Source: Promethearchaeota archaeon
Lineage (GTDB): Archaea > Asgardarchaeota > Lokiarchaeia > Sigynarchaeales > SOKP01
Reading direction: 5' to 3'
Length of the DNA: 64,000 bases
Assembly (NCBI GenBank): GCA_019894875.1
Contig: JAGXNR010000009.1
Coordinates: 1 to 64,000, forward strand
Shown: positions 36,701 through 45,301 of the stretch, in pieces
How the letters are laid out: each line of letters opens with the position of its first letter
Position numbering within the stretch: position 1 is the stretch's first letter
The notes under the pieces: generated by a model
Databases searched by the model: none
What the model saw: only the letters and a program-made list of their open reading frames with translations
Told to the model about the DNA's origin: nothing
Program-made: the position numbers and the translations under genes

Positions 36701-39607
36701 TAGAACTGGTATATCATCATAAAGGCCAGTATATTCAATCAAAGTCTCATTAGAGGGTCCAGATAATGAAATAGTCATAACAGGAAAATTCCATGAAATA
36801 GCTAAAAGCCCTCCAATATCACTCTTTATTAAATTCTCTTTTTCTTTAAAATCAAACAGAAATAACCAAGTATTTTCATCCTCTCTTATACCCTCAAATT
36901 GATAAATTTCATCACAAGCAGATGCTGCATATTTATATTTCGAAAATTGAATGGTATATCTTACGGTTTCAACACTTTTGTTCTTATAACCATAAATAAA
37001 TTGTTTAATAAATTCGATATTCTTATCTCTTATAAGTTGGGTGGTAATTATTCCTACAAATGACATTTCAGGACGAGAATATAACTGGTTAATTTCATTA
37101 CCAGTATATAACTTTAAAGGATTATATCCAAATTCGTCAATTATTGATTCAAAACTATATGTAAGTGAATATCCATAAGTGAGATAAATAAAATACGTTT
37201 CTTCAATATCTAAATTTTTCTGAGTTAATATAGAATCACGTAAATTATCTCTTGTACTATTCAAATCACTAAGATCTAGGCATGAATTGGAATAAAGTTC
37301 TAAAGATGATATATCATTTGGATCATAACTCATATTTGCAACTTGAAGATAAGCTGCTAGTTCAGCATTCATTCCAGTTTTACGGTAATCACTTCCATCC
37401 TCCACTAATCCTAATACGACATTTGTTGGTTGACTTTCTGTAACTGAAACTCCTTGAACTGTATAAGTTAAATCATCATTATTATAAACATGTAATAGCT
37501 TAGACTCTTTTGTTATAGTATCATACTCAAAAATAAGCCAGACTAATCGGAATTTCACATTTATTTGCATATCATTCTTTGCTGGATTATTAGATGTGTA
37601 GGTTAGCATTCGAGCCCAGCTGTAATCTTTCTCTTTGGCATAGCTATGTAGAGGAATTAAGTTAATTAGACCTGAGTATTCATTATCTATTGAAAAACTA
37701 TTATCTGGTAAATAATCTCCATTCTCAGCTAAACCATAAATCCGTAAACCCGGCAAAATTGATAATTCATTTCCAAGATAGTCGAATGTTTCAGTGTAAT
37801 CGATTTCGGTTGGTTTAATTTGAATATTTATTCCTAATTCAGAATTACTATCATAAACGGGTAGATTGAATGTGGAAATTCCATATATATGTGAGCAATT
37901 GATTGCTGTGAAAGGCATTACGTCACTTCCATCAAGTATCCCATCATTGTCAACATCTGGTATTAGGTCATAAGGGCTTTTTTCGTAGTCATCAATCAAT
38001 CCATCACCATCAGAATCAAGTTTAAAAACAGAGCTTAAATCAATAAGCGGTCTATTCCCAATAAGAAATGTGATATTAAATGTTGAAGGTGTATTGGTAT
38101 TATCATGGGAAACTCTTAATTTTATTTCGTAGATATATTCCTTTGCAGGATTAGCAATAGTAAATTGACCTTCTGATGTAATAGATTCTATAACCACTTC
38201 ACCATTCGCTTGAATCTCCTCTAATGTGTCATGGTTTCCTAGAGATTGGACGTTCATAATCAATTCGTCACTTGAAAAACTTGAGGGGATAAAGATCCAG
38301 ATATTTCCTCCTACTTCTAAGTTCTTTGTATATTCACTATCGATTGAATAATTACTACTTAAGGATCTCCATACCAACCATGGTTCTTGATAAAAGGGGA
38401 GTAGTCCATTATCAATTTCAATTCCATTTGTAAGACCATCACCATCATAATCAGTGTTCATAATAGGTTCCGCTGGTGACAGAATAGGATAAAATGGATA
38501 ACCTATATCGTAAAATGGTTTCCCATAATTATAAGGATCTTCGTCACCAGTGTTCCAAATGACTAAATCACGCCTAATTGTAGATTCTCCAGGTACTCCT
38601 ACCCATTTAGTTACTACTTTAAACCATTCATTTGGATTAAGGATAACATTTTGACTAAAGCTAACGTAGTATTCAATTCGGTCATCAAATTCACAGTGGT
38701 TTTTTTCAATATTTGAAATTTCTGAGCTTGTTAAAAATGGAGATTCAATTCTAAGATCCAAATAAGTTTCGGTTGAAAAATCTTTAAACTTTACATAAGT
38801 AAAATTAAATTCAGTTAGGTCAGTTGACATTAAATTGGTAATCCTAAAATCAACACAAAACATTAATGTCCTGAATTGATAAAACTCACGTTCTATTAAT
38901 GGAAAAAGTTGTGATTCTTCCTCATCTGTTGAATATTCAAAGTAAGCTTCAATATCATCAGCAAGATCATTATAGAGTAAATTGGGATTATATTGAGCAA
39001 AAAGATCATCTGGATCAATCCAAGTTAATATTATGTCATATTCCTCGTCTGGCTCAATGATTTCTCCTTCATATAATTTTAAATGAAATACCATGGAATG
39101 ATTTGTATCAAATGTTGATAACGATAATTTCTCAAAACCAGTGATAACTTGTGTAGCACTTATTAATATGCTCTCAGATAAATCGCTTTTATTTACTTGT
39201 ATCCACAAATTAAGAAGAGAAATTGAACTAGTAAGATTATTCCTTAAATTAATGTTCATTTGGACTTTTTTCTGAACAAAATTATATTTAATATCGAAAA
39301 CAATATCAGGTGAATTCGAAAATTGAATTACTTCATCTTCTGGTGGAAATGAAAGTTCTGCATTTTCTGAACTTAACTTTTCTTCAGATGAATTCGAAAA
39401 TTGAACCATCTCATCTTCAGGCGGAAATGAAAGTTCTAAATTTTCTAGATTTGAATTTGCTTCATAAATAACGTTATTTAGAGTTACTATTGGTAATTGA
39501 AATAAGATAATGGAAATAAATAAGAGTGCAAAAAACTTAATTTTATTTGCTTTTGTAAAAGTAATACGCTTTTTTAGATTTAGTTCTTTATGAGAAAGAT
39601 AACTCAA
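33797..39607 (-). CDS. Giant secreted surface protein (1936 aa) of unknown function
   Basis: A signal/anchor helix at about 25-45 is followed by a duplicated segment (ELSFPPEDEMVQFSNS, then ELSFPPEDEVIQFSNS, about 38 bases apart at protein scale). The next 400 residues look beta-rich. Calcium-binding repeats of thrombospondin-3 type are visible near 383 (DTDYDGDGLTNG) and 525-560 (DSDGDGLIDD, DVDNDGILDG). Two or three hydrophobic segments lie around 1030-1120 (LGALGKGMAIFSIVFGALR, TPATLVLVALVLIATLA). Several Ig/CARDB-like beta domains follow (1130-1760), then a helical Cys-containing C-terminal domain (about 1765-1936). The order is unlike any family I recognise. Likely an S-layer-associated or pore/adhesin-type surface protein. 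TATA-like box at 39662-39673. Confidence 0.8.
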   Translation of the reverse strand: MSYLSHKELNLKKRITFTKANKIKFFALLFISIILFQLPIVTLNNVIYEANSNLENLELSFPPEDEMVQFSNSSEEKLSSENAELSFPPEDEVIQFSNSPDIVFDIKYNFVQKKVQMNINLRNNLTSSISLLNLWIQVNKSDLSESILISATQVITGFEKLSLSTFDTNHSMVFHLKLYEGEIIEPDEEYDIILTWIDPDDLFAQYNPNLLYNDLADDIEAYFEYSTDEEESQLFPLIEREFYQFRTLMFCVDFRITNLMSTDLTEFNFTYVKFKDFSTETYLDLRIESPFLTSSEISNIEKNHCEFDDRIEYYVSFSQNVILNPNEWFKVVTKWVGVPGESTIRRDLVIWNTGDEDPYNYGKPFYDIGYPFYPILSPAEPIMNTDYDGDGLTNGIEIDNGLLPFYQEPWLVWRSLSSNYSIDSEYTKNLEVGGNIWIFIPSSFSSDELIMNVQSLGNHDTLEEIQANGEVVIESITSEGQFTIANPAKEYIYEIKLRVSHDNTNTPSTFNITFLIGNRPLIDLSSVFKLDSDGDGLIDDYEKSPYDLIPDVDNDGILDGSDVMPFTAINCSHIYGISTFNLPVYDSNSELGINIQIKPTEIDYTETFDYLGNELSILPGLRIYGLAENGDYLPDNSFSIDNEYSGLINLIPLHSYAKEKDYSWARMLTYTSNNPAKNDMQINVKFRLVWLIFEYDTITKESKLLHVYNNDDLTYTVQGVSVTESQPTNVVLGLVEDGSDYRKTGMNAELAAYLQVANMSYDPNDISSLELYSNSCLDLSDLNSTRDNLRDSILTQKNLDIEETYFIYLTYGYSLTYSFESIIDEFGYNPLKLYTGNEINQLYSRPEMSFVGIITTQLIRDKNIEFIKQFIYGYKNKSVETVRYTIQFSKYKYAASACDEIYQFEGIREDENTWLFLFDFKEKENLIKSDIGGLLAISWNFPVMTISLSGPSNETLIEYTGLYDDIPVLGNIFNKYLEEYEGDQAMGQIPVKLAEVGVFVSSILEFMSKLKDFSGVLGALGKGMAIFSIVFGALRLAYGIDQVNQGAYKTGMAESFRGGMAIYSGVLAFLPVTPATLVLVALVLIATLADWIASLFGYDLWGELYAWCGVEDANPDYEIVKHSISYNSWNLQHHGSFRVGDQISFNIDIKNTGNTNLWFGTQLDLGEIGSPGTRKEMFTFTQHREEHTTVSDTFDEPSPVTKVTINTDIRWYFYLGSVVIFVWYPPWIVCKDFGFVEGGPYENQETVYFNMPVMPTTLEEFISMLRDGSWFSGEWTEMQPETSVTPIQDEIIPMHSESLIYDLNIQSRSSHNQTYNLLGSSEELWDYTFYKDGIPTSSIKVEPNEHKIVRVLITPTAINPLTPGNHTTIVRLQHADASIVRSNLYLDYEIVPLLDFEVTFDPILLEGLDLGGEGYLPYLINVTNTGNLHDNYTVEIIDLDMDLFELYESTLSAYPLRLDSSLIVFYIPWGKIVFPGEIYFNIKVSSEADPTLIKMFNCILDIQEYHRMSFFVEEANLTLTDSDIFNYTLHLTNIGNVEVPFDISYTSVNFANTFLTQSSFMMIPGQYENFNLTMIPFELGNDTFIITASTPYISKTINAFITVIDDDILPPWFEHVIIRDNCFFLNISFLAFDEVEWHSDDIGIANISIYVDDELIHNYLPTPYETVFNFSLSNDWIMEYGNHTVRIEITDADDDRPNDALTSVFIGTFEVTPDEMMEYILWEISEIEDYIEDILPFCYSRPLINHIHRAQCNVEWALYFFNSGYESKAVLLDMLAKASLEFFDMFQYVLLKHDRISEEIRDFILARVHAIRDHLSLTMGAIVGTETSLEIADIIVEISQFADDIAKQDSFYIFMSIEHYLRCAIGELEHVLYLISKDCVDKNYVLKHISHAISKLELTQKKIECLVKCGRISEEQALVLNQEIDNFIYKISNLKF

Positions 39608-40117
39608 AGCAACGGCTCTAGATAAATTTAATATGAGTTAAATAAATCTTTGTTAATTAATCTTATAAATATATCTATATTTCCTAATGATGCAAATTTT
39701 AAACTTAAATATATTTTTTACCCAATTTTTTGAATACGTACCATTTATTTAGCTACCAATTAAAAAAATTTGATCCAATAACCAAAGCTATTTGTTTTTT
39801 CCAAAATTTTCCCAAACCAATTCCTCCTCTTGAAAAGAATCAATTTTTATCATCTAAATAATTAATAACAACAAATGAATTAAAAAAGTATAAATTATCG
39901 CCAAATTCTAAAGTTCAAATTTTTCATTTGCATTTAAACTTCTATGCTTTATTGACAACGCCTACAAGAGGTATAAAATAAAAATTAGATCTGATAAAAT
40001 TTTTTATAATTTATATTATTAAAAGATCTGATTTTAGTAATCCAAATCAAAAATAATTATATAAAAATAATATCAATAATTATAATAGAACAAATAATTA
40101 CTATTTAATGTTTTAAA
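39608..40117. other. Divergent intergenic region, promoters only
   Basis: 510 bp, very AT-rich, between the giant surface-protein gene (leftward) and the Rag-like GTPase gene (rightward). TATA-like boxes: minus strand at 39662-39673, plus strand TTATATAAAA at 40057-40066. No open frame or RNA gene seen in between. Confidence 0.5.
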
Positions 40118-41026
40118 ATGAAAATAAGTCTAGTTGGATTAAGTGGATGTGGAAAGACAAGTGTCTATTCTGTCGCTTTTGCTGCGAAATCTCCGGAAGA
40201 TACGAAGGGTTTAAGTCCAACCATACTTTATGAAACTCGAAGACATCCATTCCTCGGATTACAGGTTGGAATTTTTGATTTCGGAGGTCAAGAGGAATTC
40301 AGAAAAGAATATATGGAAAAGCCTGAAATTTTTCGGGGAACAGATGTTCTCATTCCGATAGTCGATTTACATGAGCCTAGTACTTTCGAAGAAGCAAAAG
40401 AATATTTTATAAGTCTATTAGATCTCTATCGAAAAAATAACGAAAAACCAAAGGTCTTCTTATTTTTACATAAGTATGATGTTGAAGATTATCAGAAGGA
40501 GCTACTTGACACCAATGTCAAGCGAGCAAAAGAAATTTTCCTTGATGTGTTTAAAGACTATGATTTTGATTTCATGCTTACAAGTATATATGAGCAAGAT
40601 AAGTTAGCTAAAGTATTTCGAGATGTGTTAATATCCCAATACGCTGAATTAAAGGATCATGTAGAAAAAGCAGAGACTCAGCTTGATGAAATTAAAGCAA
40701 AAGTAATAATTGCAGATATATCTGGAAATGTTATTGTCCATAATGTTCAAGGCGTAAGTAGTGGATTAACACTAAGAGGAGATTTAAGAGATTTTATTAA
40801 TGCATGTAATACCGTCAGAGAAAATATTTTCATGTCGGATTCCGCTAAATTTGGTGGTCGGGATGATGATGGAAAAGAGATTGAGCTTCACATCTTCAAA
40901 TATATCATTTCAGTACTTGTAATGAAATCTGGAGATTTAAGCCGAGATTCACAAGATAAATTAAACTTGTTACTCAACGATATGAAATTATTTGCGGACT
41001 TGATTATTTCAGCTCATACAGATTAG
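40118..41026 (+). CDS. Rag/Gtr-type small GTPase with C-terminal roadblock/longin-like part
   Basis: 302 residues. G1 GLSGCGKTS (7-15), G3 DFGGQE (54-59), G4 HKYD (118-121). The HKxD form of G4, instead of NKxD, is the mark of Rag/Gtr GTPases, which act in nutrient signalling on lysosomes in eukaryotes. After residue 195 there is a coiled linker (HVEKAETQLDEIKAK) and a roadblock-like alpha/beta domain (ADISGNVIVHNVQGV, IFKYIISVLVMK, LLLNDMKLFADLIIS), as in Rag proteins. The signature is typical of Asgard archaea. The Ras-like GTPase activity is inferred. A TATA-like box lies 52-61 bp upstream. It is single, with no partner roadblock gene next to it. Confidence 0.87.
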   Translation: MKISLVGLSGCGKTSVYSVAFAAKSPEDTKGLSPTILYETRRHPFLGLQVGIFDFGGQEEFRKEYMEKPEIFRGTDVLIPIVDLHEPSTFEEAKEYFISLLDLYRKNNEKPKVFLFLHKYDVEDYQKELLDTNVKRAKEIFLDVFKDYDFDFMLTSIYEQDKLAKVFRDVLISQYAELKDHVEKAETQLDEIKAKVIIADISGNVIVHNVQGVSSGLTLRGDLRDFINACNTVRENIFMSDSAKFGGRDDDGKEIELHIFKYIISVLVMKSGDLSRDSQDKLNLLLNDMKLFADLIISAHTD

Positions 41027-41170
41027 GACTAGAAAATTTAAAGTTAACAAATCTTTTCTTTTACTCTATTTTTTTAATGATACTAACTATAAATGAAATT
41101 GATTGATGAAGAAATAATCTTATTAGAATTTCTTAATTATTTCAATTGAAATTAATAATTATTATTAATA

Positions 41171-41755
41171 GTGGTTAAGATGGTAAATAGATGTAGCTGG
41201 GCAAATTCCAATGATGCCATGAAAGAGTATCATGATAAGGAATGGTGTATTCCCGTTCATGATGATCAACTCCTTTTTGAATTTTTAATATTAGAGGGGG
41301 CTCAAGCAGGTTTAAGTTGGAGTACTATTTTACTAAAGCGTGAAAATTTTAGAAGGGCTTTTGATGGTTTTGATTATAAAAAGATCTCAAAATATAATAA
41401 TCAAAAGATTGAGGAATTACTTAATGATAAAGGTATTATCAGAAATAGGCTTAAAATAGAATCTGTGATTTCTAATGCGAAAGCTCTTTTAAAGGTTCAG
41501 AAGGAATTTGGTTCATTTAACACGTATCTATGGAATTTCATAAACCAAAAGACAATTATAAACACATTTGAAAAATTAGAGGATCTACCATCAAAAACAG
41601 AAGAATCAGAATTAATAAGTAAAAATTTGAAGAAATGTGGGTTTAAATTTGTAGGACCAACAATAATTTACAGTTTCATGCAAGCGATAGGTATGGTAAA
41701 TGACCATTTAGTCGATTGTTTTTGCTATAATAGGATTAATAATAAAGTAAGGTAA
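41171..41755 (+). CDS. tag: DNA-3-methyladenine glycosylase I
   Basis: 194 residues; start GTG 41171 or more likely ATG 41180. The family features are NRCSWANS with a zinc Cys, YHDKEWCIPVHDD, FEFLILEGAQAGLSW, KNLKKCGFKFVGPTI and a C-terminal NDHLVDCFC with the other zinc ligands (His, Cys). It removes 3-methyladenine from alkylated DNA. Full length for the family (about 190). Stands alone, about 145 bp after the GTPase gene. Confidence 0.93.
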   Translation: MVKMVNRCSWANSNDAMKEYHDKEWCIPVHDDQLLFEFLILEGAQAGLSWSTILLKRENFRRAFDGFDYKKISKYNNQKIEELLNDKGIIRNRLKIESVISNAKALLKVQKEFGSFNTYLWNFINQKTIINTFEKLEDLPSKTEESELISKNLKKCGFKFVGPTIIYSFMQAIGMVNDHLVDCFCYNRINNKVR

Positions 41756-41815
41756 AAAACCAAACTTCATCTAGGATTTATTGAGATCTTAATAACAAAG
41801 TTTTTATTCATTTTT

Positions 41816-42028
41816 GTGAAATTGAAGAATGTACACATGCGATGTGAGGATTGCTTAAAGCAAGAGAATTTGTTTATGTGTTTCTTCAAGGATAGAAAAA
41901 AGGAAGTTTATTTTTGTGCAAAATGTTTAGCGAAGTTATTAATCGAAGATCCTTTCCCGATTTATAATATGAGCAAGCTTGGATATACATGGAAACCAAT
42001 ATTAGTATCTCAAAAAGAATCAGATTAA
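41816..42028 (+). CDS. Small zinc-finger-like protein
   Basis: 70 residues from GTG 41816, or 63 from ATG 41837 (MRCEDCLKQ). Two CxxC pairs (CEDC, CAKC) about 25 residues apart would bind one zinc. No family recognised beyond that. It follows tag by 60 bp on the same strand, so it may be expressed with it. Confidence 0.55.
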   Translation: MKLKNVHMRCEDCLKQENLFMCFFKDRKKEVYFCAKCLAKLLIEDPFPIYNMSKLGYTWKPILVSQKESD

Positions 42029-42361
42029 CCTATGTTCTATAAAAAATTGCTATATTTTTCATTTAATATCAAATGTTCTAAATTATGAATGTTATCACTA
42101 CAAATCCCTTTAATCTAATTTGCTACTAATTTTGCTCGTAAGTTTTCTATAAGAATCTAAATTTATTAGTAAAATCGGTCCATAGAAATCTACATTGCAT
42201 ATAAGAAAATAAAATCATTAATAAAATTTAAAACGTATCTTTGAAAAGAATAAGGGCTTACCAATATCGTCAAATTTTACAAATCATAATAAAAAGTTTT
42301 TATTAAAATCTTTCTTTTTATAAATTTAATAGAAAAAATAACCTTAAAGCAGTTTTGAAAC
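42029..42361. other. Intergenic region, nothing recognised besides a TATA box
   Basis: 332 bp, AT-rich. A TATA-like box (TTTATAAAT about 42317-42325) lies 37-45 bp before the TTG start of the next gene. No open frame or RNA gene seen. Confidence 0.4.
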
Positions 42362-43576
42362 TTGGTCAATTTAAAGTTAACCGATTTAAATAAAGGTATA
42401 GTATTCATAGGAGATAAATTAACAGTAAAAACTCAATTCAAATTTGAAGATGATACTAATGTTTTATGGAGTGGCATTAGATTAATTACTAATCCCCCAT
42501 GCCTTAAAGAAGTTCAAGTTTCAAAAGAAGAAATCTTTTCAAAAGGTTATTTTGAGGCAGGAGAATATATTAGGGAAAAATCAATATTAATAAAAAGCAA
42601 TGTTGTACCGACAATTAAAAATAGAGACTTGAAATATTTTGTAAAATTGATTTTAAGACAACCTAATCCGATTAATCCCGAAGATGATTTAGTCATTAAT
42701 AAAACTCAAGATATCGAAATAAAAGCTAAAAATTCAGGAATTCAGACAAAAATACCCAAACCGATTTCATTTTCAATATCAGGTTTAAACATTTTACTTT
42801 CTAAAGATGTATTTAAACCGGGAGAGACTATCAAAATTAATTTTTCATCGGATGAATTAAGAGAACTTGAAATAAGATTATTACAAAATGCGAATGTAGT
42901 GTGTCATTGCGAAGCCTACGGACAAGCCTGCAGTAAAGTTGAAGAATTACCCCCTGCTATTGCCGGAGATGCTCGAACTACAAATTTAGAGAAAAAATTC
43001 CTTTTATTGAAAGTTCCGGAAATTGCTGAACCTTCTTACAATTTTGTTTATTCTCCTTCTGAAAAAGAACAGTTTGGCTTTAAATACGGAGCTTACACTC
43101 AATGGAGCTTAAGGTTTATAGGTAAGAAAAAACCAGAATTTGGGGTGGAACCGATAAAATTTGAAGTTCCGATTACGATTAAATCGTCTCCAATAGCTGA
43201 GAAGAAAGTAGAATTAGATCTATTTGCAAATGAAGGTTCAGACGCCTCATCCGTATTTAATGGAATTTCATCTAAATTTCAAAAGGTCTATAAAGTTATT
43301 TCCATTGATTCTGATATTGATAAGTATAGATTGACTATTAAAAATATATCTAAGAAGGATCTTCAGGGAGTAACAATTAAAATTCTAGGTTTACAAGAAG
43401 GACTTTTTGAAACATCCCCTTTTTTAACAGGATTCAATACTTGGGCAAAGGATGAAGAAAAAGAAATTGAATATGAGATTAAACAAGATATTTCCGCACT
43501 TATTACCATTTTAGAAGATAATAGTCAACAAAATATCCGAATTCAATCACCCGTTTCAACCGTGAGTTTTTTCTAA
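42362..43576 (+). CDS. Cytoplasmic two-domain beta-sandwich protein, possibly arrestin-like
   Basis: 404 residues, TTG start. No signal peptide, though the content is almost all beta strands: an N-terminal domain (1-125, with GDKLTVKTQFKFED and VKLILRQPNP) and a second one beginning at ISGLNILLSKDVFKPGETIK, with a GETI motif typical of arrestin-type or Ig-like sandwiches. A third beta segment follows from 300 (FQKVYKVISIDSDIDKYRL). The general pattern (strand, GD/GE turn, ... KxxF) reminds me of arrestin-fold proteins (Vps26-like), which exist in Asgards, but this is weak. Neighbour of small-GTPase genes on both sides. Confidence 0.5.
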   Translation: MVNLKLTDLNKGIVFIGDKLTVKTQFKFEDDTNVLWSGIRLITNPPCLKEVQVSKEEIFSKGYFEAGEYIREKSILIKSNVVPTIKNRDLKYFVKLILRQPNPINPEDDLVINKTQDIEIKAKNSGIQTKIPKPISFSISGLNILLSKDVFKPGETIKINFSSDELRELEIRLLQNANVVCHCEAYGQACSKVEELPPAIAGDARTTNLEKKFLLLKVPEIAEPSYNFVYSPSEKEQFGFKYGAYTQWSLRFIGKKKPEFGVEPIKFEVPITIKSSPIAEKKVELDLFANEGSDASSVFNGISSKFQKVYKVISIDSDIDKYRLTIKNISKKDLQGVTIKILGLQEGLFETSPFLTGFNTWAKDEEKEIEYEIKQDISALITILEDNSQQNIRIQSPVSTVSFF

Positions 43577-43598
43577 AACCATAAATAATTGGTATGTA

Positions 43599-44192
43599 TT
43601 AGTTGACCGTAGAAATTAATTTATGGTCATAATATTTTTTTAACACTAGCTGCAATATATCTTCAAAACATTCTAAGACGCCTTCACCATTAATCGCTAT
43701 GGTATATCTGGTGTTTATGTTTTTATAGTTTTGATAATCTATTTCTTTTAAGAACTTTGATGAAACAAATTTCTCTGGTAAATCTTGTTTATTAAAAGCA
43801 ACTATAATTGGTATATCTTGAAGCGAATCACGAAAATATGATTTCAACTCATTCCATGAAATTAAATTTCGTTCATAAACTATTTTCTGTGAATCAGTTA
43901 CAAATATAATACCATCCACGGCTTTTAAAGTGATGGGTCGTGTTATTAAATAGAAATTTTGGCCTGTAGTAGTATAAATACTTATTTTAAGAATCCAATC
44001 TTGGTTTTGGAAGGAAATTACACCATAATCAAAAAAGAGAGTCCGATTTACGGTACTTTCAATGCTAAGGATTTTATCTTCCTTCCCAAAATGAGAAAAT
44101 AAGGTTTTAATTGAAGTGGTCTTGCCTGATAACGCAGGTCCAAAATAAACTATTTTGATACTAATTGTTTTATCTACATGATCGATGATCAA
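43599..44192 (-). CDS. MglA-like small GTPase
   Basis: 197 residues. G1 GPALSGKTT (18-26), followed by switch-I-like FDYG, then TTTGQNFY in place of the usual DxPGQ G3 and ITLKAVDGIIFVTDS, the pattern of the MglA/Ras-like branch found in bacteria and archaea. G4 is NKQD (near 131). In the G3 position the normal Asp is Thr and there is a QN pair, so GTP hydrolysis may be altered. It sits beside a 128-residue helical gene on the same strand (123 bp apart). Such GTPases work with roadblock-type partners; none is directly adjacent. Confidence 0.82.
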   Translation of the reverse strand: MIIDHVDKTISIKIVYFGPALSGKTTSIKTLFSHFGKEDKILSIESTVNRTLFFDYGVISFQNQDWILKISIYTTTGQNFYLITRPITLKAVDGIIFVTDSQKIVYERNLISWNELKSYFRDSLQDIPIIVAFNKQDLPEKFVSSKFLKEIDYQNYKNINTRYTIAINGEGVLECFEDILQLVLKKYYDHKLISTVN

Positions 44193-44314
44193 TTAGGGAG
44201 CAACTCAAAATCTTTTTACTTGTATATTTAGAAATAAGTTTTTAAAAACCAAGTATTTCTAATGAAAGAAAAAAAAAAGGGAGTAAACAATTTCTAATAT
44301 TAAAAATTCTAATG

Positions 44315-44701
44315 TTAACTAAAGATCAGTTGATCTCCTTCTATTTTACAATCTAAAAGATTCCTTAAAATTAAAAGCTCAACTTCTCTTCTTAATATAT
44401 CTTCGCTGATATTTAAATTATCCATATCTCTTAATAGTTTGTCAAGTTCATCAAGCGAAATTGAACTCTTATTAATTGAGATATTTTTTATAATCTCTAG
44501 AATCCTTTGCTGATGATATGCGGATTTGCAGTTGGAATCAAGTTGATAGAGTTGATGTATCAAGTCGTAATTGTAATCATATTCATTGCTTTTATCTAAA
44601 TCTTTCAAATTCTCTAAGATTATTATAGCTTCAGTATATTTCTCCTGAATCATTAACTCTCTTGCTTCATTCAATAGCTGTACAAATTCTTGAGGATTCA
44701 T
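44315..44701 (-). CDS. Small helical protein, TPR-like N-terminus and PCI-like C-terminus
   Basis: 128 residues. The first half has TPR-type helices (LLNEARELMIQEKYTEAIII). The second half (about 80-128) reads SSISLDELDKLL ... EDILRREVELLILRNLLDCKI and ends in a GDQLIFS strand, like the winged-helix end of PCI domains of the proteasome lid and signalosome. This is a weak, length-limited resemblance. No signal peptide. It lies upstream of the MglA-like GTPase gene on the same strand. Confidence 0.4.
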   Translation of the reverse strand: MNPQEFVQLLNEARELMIQEKYTEAIIILENLKDLDKSNEYDYNYDLIHQLYQLDSNCKSAYHQQRILEIIKNISINKSSISLDELDKLLRDMDNLNISEDILRREVELLILRNLLDCKIEGDQLIFS

Positions 44702-44792
44702 AGATAATCTTGTTACATTTCAATTTAATTAAATATTTGCTTTAGAAAGTTTAAAAAATGAGTAAATAAAAAAATTGGGTTTTGTGGGTTAG

Positions 44793-45023
44793 TTAAAATG
44801 GAACACTGATTACTTCTTTAACTTCTGGGATATGAGTTTTTAAAGCTCGTTCAATACCAAATTTAACTGTTTGTTGGCTCATTGGACATCCCGCACAATG
44901 GCCCATTAAGCGGACTTTGACTGTTCCATCGTCCTCTATTGAGACTAATTCAACGTCGCCTCCATCCATTTGAAGTTGAGGCCTGATTTTTTCAATTACC
45001 ATTTTTACTTTTTCTTTATCCAT
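44793..45023 (-). CDS. NifU-like C-terminal (Nfu) Fe-S scaffold domain protein
   Basis: 76 residues, essentially the whole NifU C-terminal domain: KIRPQLQMDGGDVELVS and the cluster-binding CAGC (Cys 43 and 46) in GHCAGCPMSQQT. It assembles or transfers a [4Fe-4S] cluster, which matches the many Fe-S proteins in this window. A TATA-like box (45038-45053) lies 15-30 bp before the ATG, so the transcript is probably almost leaderless. Confidence 0.92.
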   Translation of the reverse strand: MDKEKVKMVIEKIRPQLQMDGGDVELVSIEDDGTVKVRLMGHCAGCPMSQQTVKFGIERALKTHIPEVKEVISVPF

Positions 45024-45270
45024 AATCTCTTCACTTAATAATATAGTATACTTTATTAAAGAAAAGGCAAACTACCTTTTAAAGAGTTGTTTTTATATTT
45101 TATTAGCTTTTATTCAGATTATCTTTTCCAAATAGTTGAAAATTATGTTTTAGATTTATATCTAAAATATTAGAAAAACACCTAATCCTTTATCCAGAAT
45201 TTTGTGAAAGTGTAAGAATTTTACAAAACTCATTTTAACAAAGTTAATTATCTGGGAATAATTACCAAGC

Positions 45271-45280
45271 TTATATAAAA
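45271..45280 (+). promoter_or_regulatory. TATA box, leaderless transcript
   Basis: TTATATAAAA at 45271-45280 is centred about 26 bp before the ATG at 45302, the standard distance from box to transcription start in archaea. The mRNA therefore starts at or just before the AUG. Confidence 0.55.
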
Positions 45281-45301
45281 ATTCGTAGTTTAAAATTAAT
45301 C

